Source: Priapulus caudatus
Taxonomy: Eukaryota; Priapulida; Priapulimorpha; Priapulimorphida; Priapulidae
Direction: 5' to 3'
NCBI RefSeq assembly: GCF_000485595.1
Contig: NW_014578038.1
Span: 56,207 to 76,228, forward strand
DNA: 20,022 nucleotides
A program made the position numbers and the translations under genes. Within the stretch, counting starts at the first letter, position 1. Each line of letters starts with the position of its first letter. Shown piece by piece: positions 1-8,186 of this stretch. The notes beneath the pieces are model-generated. The model made no database searches, was not told where the DNA came from, and saw only the letters and a list, made by a program, of their open reading frames with translations.

Positions 1-414
1 GAGAGAGAGAGAGAGATATACAAATAGAGACATAGAGAAAGACATAGACCGGGACAAAAAGGGGATAAGGAAGAGAGAGACAAAGGAGGAGGGTGGGAGA
101 GATGAGAGAGAGAAAGAGAGAAAAGAGGAGATAGAGGGGAAGAAAGAGAGGGAGAGAGAGGGAGGAGGCAGAGAGACAGGCAGAGACTAGTATAGAAAGG
201 AAGAGAAAGAGAGAGATGATGCCAACTTGCTAAGTCACCAACATCTGACATGCAAAATTTCACATGAAAGCCTCCGGTTGAAAGACAAAAATCCATGGTG
301 TAAACATGGATTACTGCATAGCTATATGAATATGAGCACACACATGACTATACATGCACACGCCCATACACACGCCGGAAACGCACACACACCCAAATAA
401 CAACGCAGACTCAC
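1..414. repeat. GA-rich repeat and intron sequence
   Basis: Bases 1-215 are imperfect (GA)n, pyrimidine-rich on the gene strand. Bases 216-414 are unique intron with a short CA-rich run. No exon was recognised; an intron of the UBAP2-like gene downstream of its Q-rich exon. Confidence 0.7.
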
Positions 415-663
415 TTTGGACGGCGGCGACAGCCGCTTCTTTTGAGTTTTCTGCCGCTGCGCCTGGCTGGCCTGCGACACTGTCATCGCGGACGCCAGCT
501 GCTGCTGCTGCTGCTGCTGTTGGCTAGGAGGCTGCGGCGGTGACTGCGCGGGCATCTGTGCGGCCGGTGTCTGGCTCGGCATCACGGTGGATCGACTCTG
601 CCCTGACGCGGCCATCGACGCCCACGTGTCGCCCATCGTCGAGCTGCCGGCACTGTTCACCAA
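415..663 (-). CDS. UBAP2/UBAP2L-like exon, Q-rich, ends LSPPSK
   Basis: 249-nt exon, phase 0 to 0, 83 residues. The acceptor is cgtcgtag and the donor AAA|GTGAGTC. It encodes LVNSAGSSTMGDTWASMAAS, a Pro/Gln-rich stretch with an uninterrupted run of eight Gln, then QLASAMTVSQASQAQRQK and KKRLSPPSK. In the family this segment runs straight into I-xx-SAVEMPG. The two known copies of that exon in this window begin in the compatible phase 0 but lie upstream, so the proper next exon should be off the left edge. Confidence 0.82.
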
Positions 664-1015
664 CTACGACGAGCGAGAGAGAAGCGATTAATCATTACGC
701 ATCGTCACACTGTCACGCCGGTAGTAGCAGCCACCTACTACCTAGTTCCATAAAGGCCAGTTTTCTCTCGCATGACCTTTATAGACAGGCTCGTCTGTAT
801 TTCACGTACGTCGAGAGATAGGTTACTGGTCCTGACCGTCCTAGGCAAATATTTTGCAGGTGAATTACGGCATTTCAGCGCTAACTGCAACATGTGCAGG
901 GTATAAGTTTCACTGCCGAATCACCACGCAACACGCTGATCCATCCTAGCCACAAAGTATCCGAATTTCAACGAAACAATTCTAACCTAACACTAACCAG
1001 GCTGCAGAAGCTTAC
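664..1015 (-). other. Intron of UBAP2-like gene, no other feature seen
   Basis: Lies between the exons at 1016-1151 and 415-663. Short open frames on both strands have no recognisable family or splice pattern. Confidence 0.6.
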
Positions 1016-1151
1016 TCCAATAGCTGACTTGATAGTGTCTGTGGCGACTTGTGAGTTGAACTGGTTTATTAGGTGAGACTGAGCTGACAGAGTGGGGTCA
1101 CCTAGGCTGGTACCCTGTGCCTTTGGAGGCAATATCGACTCCAAGTCGATG
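1016..1151 (-). CDS. UBAP2/UBAP2L-like exon (SIDLESILPPKAQG)
   Basis: 136-nt exon, phase 2 to 0. The acceptor ttttttgtctacag is strong and the donor is GGA|GTAAGC. It encodes IDLESILPPKAQGTSLGD then SHLINQFNSQVATDTIKSAIG. The IDL--IL-- start matches the IDLAVLLGK/IDLVALLQK segment of UBAP2/UBAP2L. Confidence 0.8.
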
Positions 1152-1410
1152 CTGTAGACAAAAAACAATCACATTAAAATAACCTATACTCACGTTGTTT
1201 CTGTATTTACACTCCTAGAGTTCATTGTTAGTACAACGTTGAGTAAAAATCGCTTACAGTGGACTGCGTTGGAACAACACAACTAATGCTAGGAATTTAC
1301 CTCTCGCATGCAACAGACTTATTGCCACAATCTCATGCACGCAACATTACGCTTACTTTCTGATTTCAAAGCTAATCGATCATGGAGAAACACGGCCAGA
1401 CGCTCATCGA

Positions 1411-1606
1411 CGAGAGGAGACAAACACAATCTCCCTTCGCTCTAACACTCTCGCTACTGGTCAACACTGTCAAACACATCGCAACGAGAGGAGACACAGA
1501 AAATCTCCCTTCGTGCTAACAATCTTGCTACTGGTCAATACAGCCAATCACCCAGCAATGAGAGAAGACACACAAAATCGCCCTTTGCACTAACACTCTT
1601 GCTGGA
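1411..1606. repeat. 74-bp minisatellite, about 2.7 copies
   Basis: Units start at 1411, 1485 and 1559 (cgagaggagaca, cgagaggagaca, tgagagaagaca), each followed by aatctcccttcg/aatcgccctttg and taacactct-gct-ctgg. The period is exactly 74 bp twice. Intronic in the UBAP2-like gene. Confidence 0.85.
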
Positions 1607-1661
1607 CGCTTTACAGCTTGACACTGCAGAGGGCGAGCGGATACCAACAACGAGGAGATAC

Positions 1662-1744
1662 CTTTTTCCGACCATGCTGTCCTGATCCACTGTGTTTGTG
1701 GCCGTCGCTCCGCTGGGAGTAAACACCTTCGACTCAACGACTGT
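1662..1744 (-). CDS. UBAP2/UBAP2L-like exon (TVVESKVFTPSGA)
   Basis: 83-nt exon, phase 0 to 2, encoding TVVESKVFTPSGATATN through DSMVGK. The acceptor is gatgttgcag and the donor AAAAAG|GTATCT. It corresponds to the ETKIFTAS segment that follows the EEW-EDW motif in vertebrate UBAP2/UBAP2L. Its final AG plus the first C of the next exon makes Ser (K-SIDLES). Confidence 0.8.
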
Positions 1745-2183
1745 CTGCAACATCGCAATGACACGCACACTAGCACACAGCGGTGAGAGTAACCCATGAC
1801 AAACTCACTATCATTCTATAGATTCACTTACGTAAACATGCCTGACATCGTGAAACTTCATATTACCATACCTATATCACACCATTATATTATATCAACA
1901 CCTTTTTTCTACGAATTTACACTCCAACATGATCCTGGCATGTCGATGGCCGACCATATTGAAAGTGGGTAGACAATATAGATACTAAAGCAGACCATTG
2001 TGGGTACAGCATGTACATGACACACCAGGGGACAGGTGAGAACACATGCCAAACCAACATCAAACTGCGTTGTATTCAACAGCATATATTCTACGTCACT
2101 CGCTCTGCCTGTAGCCCCTGACATGTACGCCTGGGAAAGTTTATGAACGCGTGATAGTCGAGATTGGCAGGGGAGTCGCGCAC

Positions 2184-2248
2184 ACTTATAGACCAGTCCT
2201 CCTCTTCCCACTCTTCTATGTCGTTAGCCATATAATTGCTCCAATTAC
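2184..2248 (-). CDS. UBAP2/UBAP2L-like exon (NDIEEWEEEDWS)
   Basis: 65-nt exon with acceptor ttcgcttttcag. It encodes NWSNYMANDIEEWEEEDWSIS, the family's acidic EEW--EDW motif. The donor that keeps frame is AGT|GTGCGC at 2184. A second GT two bases earlier (after 2186) would leave phase 1, so the exact end is less sure. Confidence 0.78.
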
Positions 2249-2717
2249 CTGAAAAGCGAAGAGGACGTAGGAAATCATCGGCGAGTAACAACATCTATCT
2301 CTGCCGCTGACAACATTTCTCGAGTTCTCCCCTTCTGGCTTATTCTGCCTCTAAACTCATTTTTACACGGTCCTACCAAAGCAACGTGATACACACCACT
2401 CTCTAAAAAAAAATCTCGAGCATTCCTCAGTTCACTTCTACATTCGGTACTCATTTTACAGAGATGCGGCACACACATCTGTCGCTCTGAAAAAGCTCTT
2501 TCGAGTAGTCTCCCCCACGTATATTTTCACAGACACCATTTCACGAGCTCGGAGCGACGTACCTCTGATGCTAGACCGTTGCCACGCTTGCTCCCATGGC
2601 AATGGTTTTACAGATGTGGCACACACGCCCCCCCCCGCCCCTGACATAACTCTGACATGACGAAATCTCCCTTGCGACGGCTCCCACGTATTTATACACG
2701 ATGAGGACTAGGCTTAC
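2249..2717 (-). other. Intron of UBAP2-like gene with a diverged direct repeat
   Basis: No exon recognised. Segments near 2450-2530 and 2604-2700 share ttttacaga-atg-ggcacacac and ctccc-cacgtat, suggesting an old direct duplication of about 155 bp. Confidence 0.5.
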
Positions 2718-2842
2718 CAACGTGTGTCGTTGTGTCATTGACGACGCTGTCGTCTAGTTTGCTGTTGGTGCGCGTGTCGATGGGTTTCTTTAACGCACCG
2801 CCGCGGCTGCCTCTCCCTCGGCGCTCGTCGTCCCGCCACGTC
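2718..2842 (-). CDS. UBAP2/UBAP2L-like exon, RGG-rich
   Basis: 125-nt exon. The acceptor gttcttgtgttcactcag is strong and the donor is TTG|GTAAGCC. It encodes TWRDDERRGRGSRGG then a Lys/Asp/Thr-rich linker ending TTTHV. RG-rich segments in this family bind RNA and are methylated. Its terminal G joins GT at the start of 2184-2248 to make Gly, giving G-NWSNYM. Phase 2 at its start also matches the ends of the displaced exons 4622-4782 and 7708-7859. Confidence 0.75.
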
Positions 2843-2979
2843 CTGAGTGAACACAAGAACATCTACGTCAGCTAGCCCCCAATACGCCTGCTCGCTCTCT
2901 TCCTACCGCAACCCTTGTTGTGATCCCCGTTCACGCACGGCTGACCTATCCATGCGAGGCAAGATAACCATACCTCAGA

Positions 2980-3893
2980 CAGTGTTTCCCCTGCATTGAC
3001 AAGAGCGAGGCGGCGGCCTCGCTCAAATCACAGCCGCCACGCAGAAATTTATCCAAAAACACCGCCTCGCTGACGATAATCACTGTTCTTCCATCAATAA
3101 ACTACACTTTATTGACAGCGTTCGAAATTAGTAAAGGTACCGAAGCTCACCCGAGGCTACCAAGTTTTTGCTTCGGCCATCATCTCTACGAAACAGCCGG
3201 TCGTCCGGTCGTCGCACTTTTTCCCCTCATATTACGCTGAAATACTACGGTTATCGCAACGGCAGTTTAGACAGAATTGTAAACGGGAGCCCATACTAAT
3301 ACGCTCCGTTCCTGAACGTAGACGAGGTATCCAAAACATCTAGAGCTGAGGGCATGAACTCCCTCAACGCATGATTCGCCACACGAACAAAGTCTCGTGA
3401 CAGTCTAAGATGCCCGCATAACTTCATATGTCGCAGGGGTTATTGTGGGGAGTGAGGGCTCGACCAGTAACACCTGGCACGCACGTAATCAAAGCTGTTA
3501 ACTGAATTCGTCACTTTCTTTACGTATAAAGTGGACTATTTTTATGTAAACTGTATATACTTCAAGATTCTAGGTACTTGTAACATTGCGGATATACGTC
3601 AGCATTGATCTATGCATGGGGGTACAGAGGACTGGGAAGGAGAAAAACGAAAGTAAAACGTTTCCCAGAAGCTTGTTTGTTCCTTTTGACAACTCGAAAA
3701 AGTGATTCAAGAGTTTCATATGTGTTCAGAATAGCTTAGAATGCACCAAATTGCACAATTAAAAAAAAAAATTGGTGGGTTATGCCCCCGGACCTCTAGC
3801 GTCGGGATCACCTTCGGTGGTCGGTTTTCGAATTGCGCAACCACCAAAAAAAATGTGCCGCCTCGCTGACCTTTTTGGCCAGGGGAAACACTG
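2980..3893. mobile_element. Non-autonomous hAT-like transposon, 914 bp
   Basis: The ends are perfect 14-bp inverted repeats (CAGTGTTTCCCCTG at 2980-2993 and its complement at 3880-3893). A second matching block, GCGAGGCGGC, lies inside each end. The flanks are identical 7-bp direct repeats, CCTCAGA (2973-2979 and 3894-3900). CAGTGTTTCCC termini are typical of hAT elements, which usually make 8-bp target duplications, so one flanking base may have changed. There is no open frame of transposase length, so it is internally deleted. The subterminal gagcgaggc/gcctcgctc hairpin at about 3004-3025 fits the transposase-binding palindromes common in hAT ends. Confidence 0.85.
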
Positions 3894-3900
3894 CCTCAGA

Positions 3901-4346
3901 TATTGTTTCTAGGTCAGGCTCACACACTTTATACCCTGTTTCTCATGCGTGCATGCCAAATTGCGGACTCCGCGACACTTCGCTCCCTGTCTTTGTCTTT
4001 TAGAACATCTTATTACAACAGTGATTGGTTAGAGCTGACTGTCAATCTTGCCAGGCGGATAACAAGCGTCAATTAGGTTCACATTGTTTACCGACTCAGC
4101 AATAACTGAAAACAATGACAATATTGGCAAATACTGGTACAATCGTTTCATTATTTATGGGTATAGACAAACTACAATCACTGGCTATATGCCCACTAAC
4201 CCATATATACATAATAGTCACAATATGCACTATTACACCTGTCACATTGACAGCGAATGACGAAGGAATAGCACCACACCTGGAACATGGCGATTGCTAT
4301 TATGCCTGGGAGCTAATGAGCATTACTAATAACTACACCTGTCAGG
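3901..4346. other. Intergenic or intronic sequence, start of duplicated block 1
   Basis: Bases 3901-4218 hold no recognisable feature. From 4219 the sequence matches 7310 onwards, including an AT-rich stretch before the ACGC repeat. Confidence 0.6.
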
Positions 4347-4621
4347 TGCACGCACGCACGTACGCACGCACGTGCACGCACGCCTATACGCACGCACATG
4401 CACGCACACACGTACGCACGCAGTGAACGCACACACGTGCACGCACACACATACGCACGCCCATGCACGCACACACGTACGCACGCACGTGCACGCACAC
4501 ACATACGCACGCACGTGCACGCACACACATAGGCACGCACATGCTCGCACACACGTGCGCACGCACATGCACGCACGGACATACACGTGGCACACACGCA
4601 CACACACATATACACACGCAC
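4347..4621. repeat. (ACGC)n/(ACAC)n microsatellite
   Basis: Imperfect acgc/acac/gtac repeat directly against the donor of the exon at 4622-4782, so the intron's 5' end is this repeat. Open frames in it (THARTHVRTH types) are low-complexity artefacts. Confidence 0.9.
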
Positions 4622-4782
4622 CTGGCTGAGTTCTTCTTGTAAGAATTTGTCACGTTGCTGGACGCGGTGCTGTAGGGTGTGAAGTCTGAGTCGGAGCCAA
4701 ACTCCAGCGCACCGAATTGCACGTCGAGGCCATCCATGGGGTTACCGGGACCTGATTGCAGATATACAGCAGACTGTGGATT
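4622..4782 (-). CDS. UBAP2/UBAP2L-family exon (LDVQFGALEFGSD), copy 1, altered motif
   Basis: 161-nt duplicate of 7708-7859, phase 0 to 2 if the gtgacag acceptor is used, donor CCAG|GTGCGTG. The core GLDVQFGALEFGSDSDFTPY is intact, but SAVEMPGN has become SAVYLQSGPGN through 9 extra bases and substitutions. A cag just before GTCCCGG could act as an alternative acceptor that removes the altered part. It ends in phase 2, which matches the start of the UBAP2-like exon at 2718-2842. Confidence 0.75.
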
Positions 4783-4799
4783 CTGTCACGGTAGTAAGC

Positions 4800-4950
4800 A
4801 CATAGTGAGATAGAGAGAAAGAAAGGCGGGGGAAGGGAGGGACGGGGGAGAGAAGGAGAGATGAGAGAGGGAGAGAGAGAGAGAAAGAGGGGGATGGATG
4901 AGAGGAAGGAGGGGAGGGAGGGGTAGATAAGAGGGAGAGAGAGAAAGAAG
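4800..4950. repeat. GA-rich repeat
   Basis: Polypurine (GA/GGGA) on the plus strand just upstream of the exon at 4622-4782 on the gene strand, where it is pyrimidine-rich. A shorter version is at 7884-7968. Confidence 0.8.
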
Positions 4951-4980
4951 GGGATCATGGTAACAAGAAAAATATCAGCA

Positions 4981-5025
4981 TGACGTCATAAAATGGCGGC
5001 CTCTACGAATCCAAAGACTTCAATA
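4981..5025 (+). promoter_or_regulatory. Candidate CRE plus YY1-like start site with a short first exon
   Basis: A perfect CRE palindrome TGACGTCA (4981-4988) is followed at once by AAAATGGCGGC, which fits the YY1 core-promoter motif. The ATG at 4993 opens 11 codons (MAASTNPKTSI) that end at a strong GTAAGT donor (5026). This fits the first exon of a plus-strand gene with an ATG at the YY1 site, but no downstream exon was found, so it is a proposal only. Confidence 0.35.
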
Positions 5026-5547
5026 GTAAGTTTACAATTTGTCGGTAAAGAAAATATTGCAGAACATATCATCAATATAACTGAGTGGAAAGCAAGTATG
5101 TATACGTATGAGTGTCGTTAATGTTACCCACGGCACTTGTCGCCGCTGCTGTGGTAAAATTCGTAGCTTGTTGTGTCACTACTGACACTAGCTCTAGTAC
5201 TATACAATAGCCCGCGTACAGTTGCTGCAGGGCTATAGAACATTTTATGCCAGTTTTTTTCTAACTGCACTTGCTTTCCAATGCTTCCACGAAAAATGTC
5301 TAACAAAACGCAAAATGATCGGACTTTTTAACACTTATTTATCTACATGATCTACATGAACATATCACCTATCTCTTTGAACACTTTCTACAACTTTACA
5401 CCATGTATTTATGCATTTATTCCTCAAAGTGCTAGCACTACTTGCGTTTCGTTTTCAAATGCTGTTGTGTGTACGCGTGACTTCACCCGAAATGTAATAG
5501 GCTGCATCATAGCTGCCCATGTGTTTTGTCTACATTCTACTTCTGCA
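5026..5547. other. Sequence unique to block 1, no gene recognised
   Basis: AT-rich sequence without recognisable coding exons. The minus-strand frame at 5124-5306 and the plus-strand frame at 5347-5634 lack family features or a coherent splice structure. Confidence 0.5.
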
Positions 5548-5600
5548 GTGCCTCCTGGTGGGAGATGCGAACAACGTACATCAACGTTAACAAACATGGA
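5548..5600 (-). pseudogene. Relic of the EALxKAQ exon start
   Basis: On the minus strand this reads ccaccag|GAGGCACTGCAGAAG then a stop. It matches the acceptor and first codons of 5775-5913, and the flanking bases match 5914-5960 with divergence. This looks like an old local duplication that retains a decoy 3' splice site. Confidence 0.5.
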
Positions 5601-5666
5601 ATCACACCATATTTCGCTCGTCAACACACACTGAACCTCACGCAATCACACCCAATATAATGTTAC

Positions 5667-5774
5667 ATGTACGCACGCACGCACCCACGCACGCACGCAC
5701 GCACGCACGCAGGCAGGCAGGCACGCACGCACGCACACACGCACGCACGCACGCACGCAGGCACGCACACACAC
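5667..5774. repeat. (ACGC)n microsatellite
   Basis: Abuts the donor of the exon at 5775-5913; the counterpart in block 2 is 8133-8186. Confidence 0.9.
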
Positions 5775-5913
5775 CTTGATCTCTCGTCTCTGCGTCGTTT
5801 CCCTTTGGTTTCGCGTCCGTCTGCAAATTTAGCAGATGTTCGATCGCGCTCTGGAGTTCCGACTCGCTCGCTAACTTCACCTGCAGCGTCTGCTGCGCCT
5901 TCGACAGTGCCTC
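5775..5913 (-). CDS. TAX1BP1-like exon (EALSKAQQTLQVK), copy 1, with +1 nt
   Basis: 139-nt duplicate of 8187-8324 with the same acceptor (ccaccag) and a CAAG|GTGTGTG donor. One extra A after KPKG shifts the last codons from TTQRREIK to NDAETRDQ, so it ends in phase 1. The next exon on this side (4622-4782) needs phase 0, so splicing the two would break frame. This suggests the block-1 copy is decaying or is used differently. Confidence 0.7.
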
Positions 5914-6030
5914 CTGGTGGTGGGTAACACAAACATTACACATGTTAGCAAACACGGGAAGTTTCACGTGAGACACAACGTTACATAGCATAGCATATAC
6001 TGCACCTAACCTCCACCCTCGCGCACCTTC

Positions 6031-6222
6031 ACACACGCACGCTCGCACGCGCACCCTCGCACACGCACGCACGTGCACTCTCACGCATGCACGCACACAT
6101 GCATATACACTCTCGTGAATGAACGCACTCGCACGCACGCACGCACACACGCACGCACACTCGGGCACCCGACAGCACGCACAGACGCACACACGCACGC
6201 ACGCACGCACGCACGCACCCAC
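6031..6222. repeat. (ACGC)n microsatellite
   Basis: Abuts the donor of the exon at 6223-6513. The block-2 counterpart (8447-8542 plus 10557-10632) is where the LTR element inserted. Confidence 0.9.
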
Positions 6223-6513
6223 CTTGATGAGACTCATCTCCTTGCTCTGCATCTGCACGGTTCCTCTCAGCTTATCGTTCTCCTGCGTCAGCACTCGCAC
6301 GTTCCTCCCTCCGCCATCCTCCTCCGCGGCCGCCGCCGCCGCGGTGCTGCCACCTCCGCTCACCTCCGCCCACGACGACAGCGCGAAGGCGTCGTCGTCC
6401 GTCGTCGCCTCGAGAACGGGGTCGTTGTAGTAGGTGGCGCCAGCGGTCGTGAGGGAGGAGGCAGAGCCGCAGCGCTGAAGCCGGCCGAGCTTCATCTTCA
6501 ACTTCTCGCATTC
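6223..6513 (-). CDS. TAX1BP1-like exon (ECEKLKMKLGRLQ), copy 1
   Basis: 291-nt exon with intact splice sites and open frame, phase 0 to 0, a close duplicate of 10633-10923. Substitutions include I to M in the first helix and changes in the Ala/Glu/Gly linker. It lies in duplicated block 4219-6824 and leads in frame to 5775-5913. There is no AKLATAK-type exon directly upstream of this copy: block homology stops at about 6824 in the GA repeat. It may therefore be a non-expressed duplicate or an alternative downstream exon. Confidence 0.75.
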
Positions 6514-6714
6514 CTGCCGAGAGAGAGAGAGGAAGGGATAACGCATAGAGCAGAGGGGGAGGGAGAGTAGGAGGGAGAGAGAGGGAGAGACCAAGAGCGA
6601 GAGGAAGAGAGCAAGAGAGAGAGAGAGAGACAGGAAGAGATACATAGAGAGCACATAGAGCAGGAGGATGGGGAGATGGAGATGGAGAGGGAGAGAGACA
6701 GGGCACAAGTATGA

Positions 6715-6793
<79 letters not shown>

Positions 6794-6831
6794 GAGACAG
6801 AGACAAAGACAGAGACAGAGAGACCATTTTT
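6514..6831. repeat. (GA)n-rich tract with a long perfect (GA)n core
   Basis: Polypurine on the plus strand; bases 6717-6786 are nearly uninterrupted GA. On the gene strand it is the pyrimidine tract upstream of the acceptor at 6514. Frames of SLSLSL or RERERE type are artefacts. Confidence 0.92.
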
Positions 6832-7309
6832 TACCATCGCTGGCCGCCGCCATTTTTGCAGTCCGTTTCGTATTTTCGATTCGTCTTTTAGTTCCAAATT
6901 TTAGATAATACTGTTAGTGAACTGTATTGAAATATTACAAAGTAAGATATTGGGTCTAAAATTTAATTTGATTAAATGTCTTACACATTTACTATATTTC
7001 TGTTATTAATCAGGACAAGCCAAAATTTTGCAGAACAAGCAAAAATATTTTGTAGCTTGTCCGTTGGACAAGCAAAATGTTTCCCTTATTTCGAACACTG
7101 TCGGTGGTGAGGTGGCACAGCTGCTGCACAACTCACACTTGCGGGAGACGATGGAGGAACAAATTAATGGCTGCGCCGATATATGAGATTTACGATAACT
7201 GACCGTTTGTGCGGCAGAGACGAGGTGAGAAAGGAAAATGTTTGTGTCGTCATGGTGGTATGGATCACCGCCCGATTCTCGAGCTCAATCTAGTTTCATG
7301 TTCTGGCAC
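6832..7309. other. Spacer between duplicated blocks
   Basis: No gene recognised. It holds a minus-strand AAAAATGGCGGCGG YY1-like motif (about 6843-6857) followed by a possible GTAAAA donor, and a perfect GCTTGTCC/GGACAAGC hairpin (7055-7062 and 7066-7073). Confidence 0.5.
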
Positions 7310-7437
7310 ACAATATGCACTATTACACCTGTCAAATTGACAGCGAATGACGAAGGAATAGCACCACACCTGGAAGATGGCGATTGCTATTATGTCTGGG
7401 AACTAATGAGCATTACTAATAACTACACCTCTCAGGT

Positions 7438-7706
7438 GCACGCACGCACGTACGCACGCAGTGCACGCACACCCGTACGCACGCACGTGCACGCACACAC
7501 ATACGCACGCACATGCACGCACACACGTACGCACGCACGTGCACGCACATACATACGCACGCACACACGTAGGCACGCACGTGCACGCACCCACATACGC
7601 ACGCACATGCACGCACCCACGTACGCACATGAACTCACCCACGTACGCACGCACATGCACGTACGAACATACACGTGGCACACACGCACAAACGCACACA
7701 CACGTA
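7438..7706. repeat. (ACGC)n/(ACAC)n microsatellite, block 2
   Basis: Counterpart of 4347-4621, abutting the donor of the exon at 7708-7859. Confidence 0.9.
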
Positions 7707-7707
7707 C

Positions 7708-7859
7708 CTAGCTGAGTTCTTCTGGTAAAAATTTGTCACGTTGCTGGACGAGGTGCTGTAGGGTGTGAAGTCTGAGTCGGAGCCAAACTCCACTGCACCG
7801 AATTGCACGTCGAGGCCATTCATGGGGTTACCGGGCATCTCCACAGCAGACTGTGAAAT
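7708..7859 (-). CDS. UBAP2/UBAP2L-family exon (SAVEMPG..LDVQFGAVEFGSD), copy 2
   Basis: 152-nt exon, phase 0 to 2. The acceptor is accgtgacag and the donor CTAG|GTACGTG. It encodes ISQSAVEMPGNPMNGLDVQF, then GAVEFGSDSDFTPYS and a Ser/Asn-rich tail. The motif SAVEMPG---GL-VQFGA-EFGS is diagnostic of the conserved central block of UBAP2, UBAP2L and Lingerer, stress-granule and RNA-binding regulators. In those proteins it directly follows a ..PPSKI/ASKI segment; here that segment ends the exon at 415-663, on the wrong side. It sits instead downstream of the TAX1BP1-like exon 8187-8324, which ends in a compatible phase. This is either a displaced duplicate or a hybrid exon. Confidence 0.82.
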
Positions 7860-8186
7860 CTGTCACGGTAGTAAGCACATAGTGAGATAGAGAGCGAGAG
7901 GCAGGGGAAGGGAGGGACGGGGGAGAGAGGAAGAGATGAGAGAAAGAGAGAGAGAAAGAGGGAGATCATGGTGGGAGATGTAAACAACGTATATCAACGT
8001 TAACAAACATGAAATCACACCATATTTCGCTCGTGAACACACACGGAACCTCACGCAATTGCACCTGGCATAATGTTACGTGCATGAACTACCATGGAAC
8101 CTCACACAATCACACCCAACATAATGTTACATGTACGCACGCACGCACCCACGCACGCACGCACGCACGCAGGCACGCACACACAC
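7860..8186. other. Intronic sequence with GA tract and ACGC repeat
   Basis: Contains the GA tract (7884-7968), the join where block 1's extra 600 bp is absent (about 7970), and an ACGC repeat from 8133. Two copies of cataatgttac (near 8070 and 8122) occur here. No exon beyond those listed. Confidence 0.6.

Larger units (their letters stand above)
415..2842 (-). other. UBAP2/UBAP2L (Lingerer)-like gene, five exons, partial
   Basis: Overview. Exons 2718-2842, 2184-2248, 1662-1744, 1016-1151 and 415-663 join with matching phases (1, 0, 2, 0, 0 at successive ends). The spliced order is RGG-rich segment, EEWEEEDW, KVFTPSG, SIDLESIL, Q-rich, PPSK. This follows UBAP2/UBAP2L, where an RG-rich region precedes EEW-xEDW-x-ETKIFTAS, then an IDL--LL segment, then a Q/S-rich region ending SKIP-SAVEMPG. 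These proteins have an N-terminal UBA domain and act in stress-granule assembly and translation control. The UBA-coding exons are not recognisable to the right; the 914-bp hAT-like element lies immediately upstream. The gene continues beyond the left edge. Confidence 0.82.
4219..6824. repeat. Duplicated block, copy 1
   Basis: Direct repeat of 7310-8542 plus 10557 to about 11240, in the same order and orientation. Each copy carries a UBAP2-like SAVEMPG/QFGAxEFGS exon and two TAX1BP1-like exons. Copy 1 has an extra 600 bp or so (about 4962-5558) with no counterpart at the 7970 junction of copy 2. Confidence 0.85.

Noticed and set aside
1411-1606. Possible CRISPR-like array
   Set aside because: The whole 74-bp unit is repeated, including the would-be spacers, and the context is an animal intron: a minisatellite.
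1909-2211. 100-aa minus-strand ORF overlapping the EEW..EDW exon
   Set aside because: Different frame from the family-matching exon; no recognisable content.
4313-4626. Overlapping Thr/His/Arg and Cys/Val/Arg ORFs in the ACGC repeats (also 5667-5932, 6029-6214, 7403-7715)
   Set aside because: All frames stay open because the microsatellite lacks stops; low-complexity, no splice or family evidence.
5124-5306. 60-aa minus-strand ORF in block 1
   Set aside because: No recognisable motif, no clear splice sites, and absent from the sister block.
6498-6908. Ser-Leu and Arg-Glu repeat ORFs in the GA/CT tracts (also 8645-9007, 10908-11222, 16030-16504)
   Set aside because: Simple-sequence translation of (GA)n; only the embedded exon parts are real.
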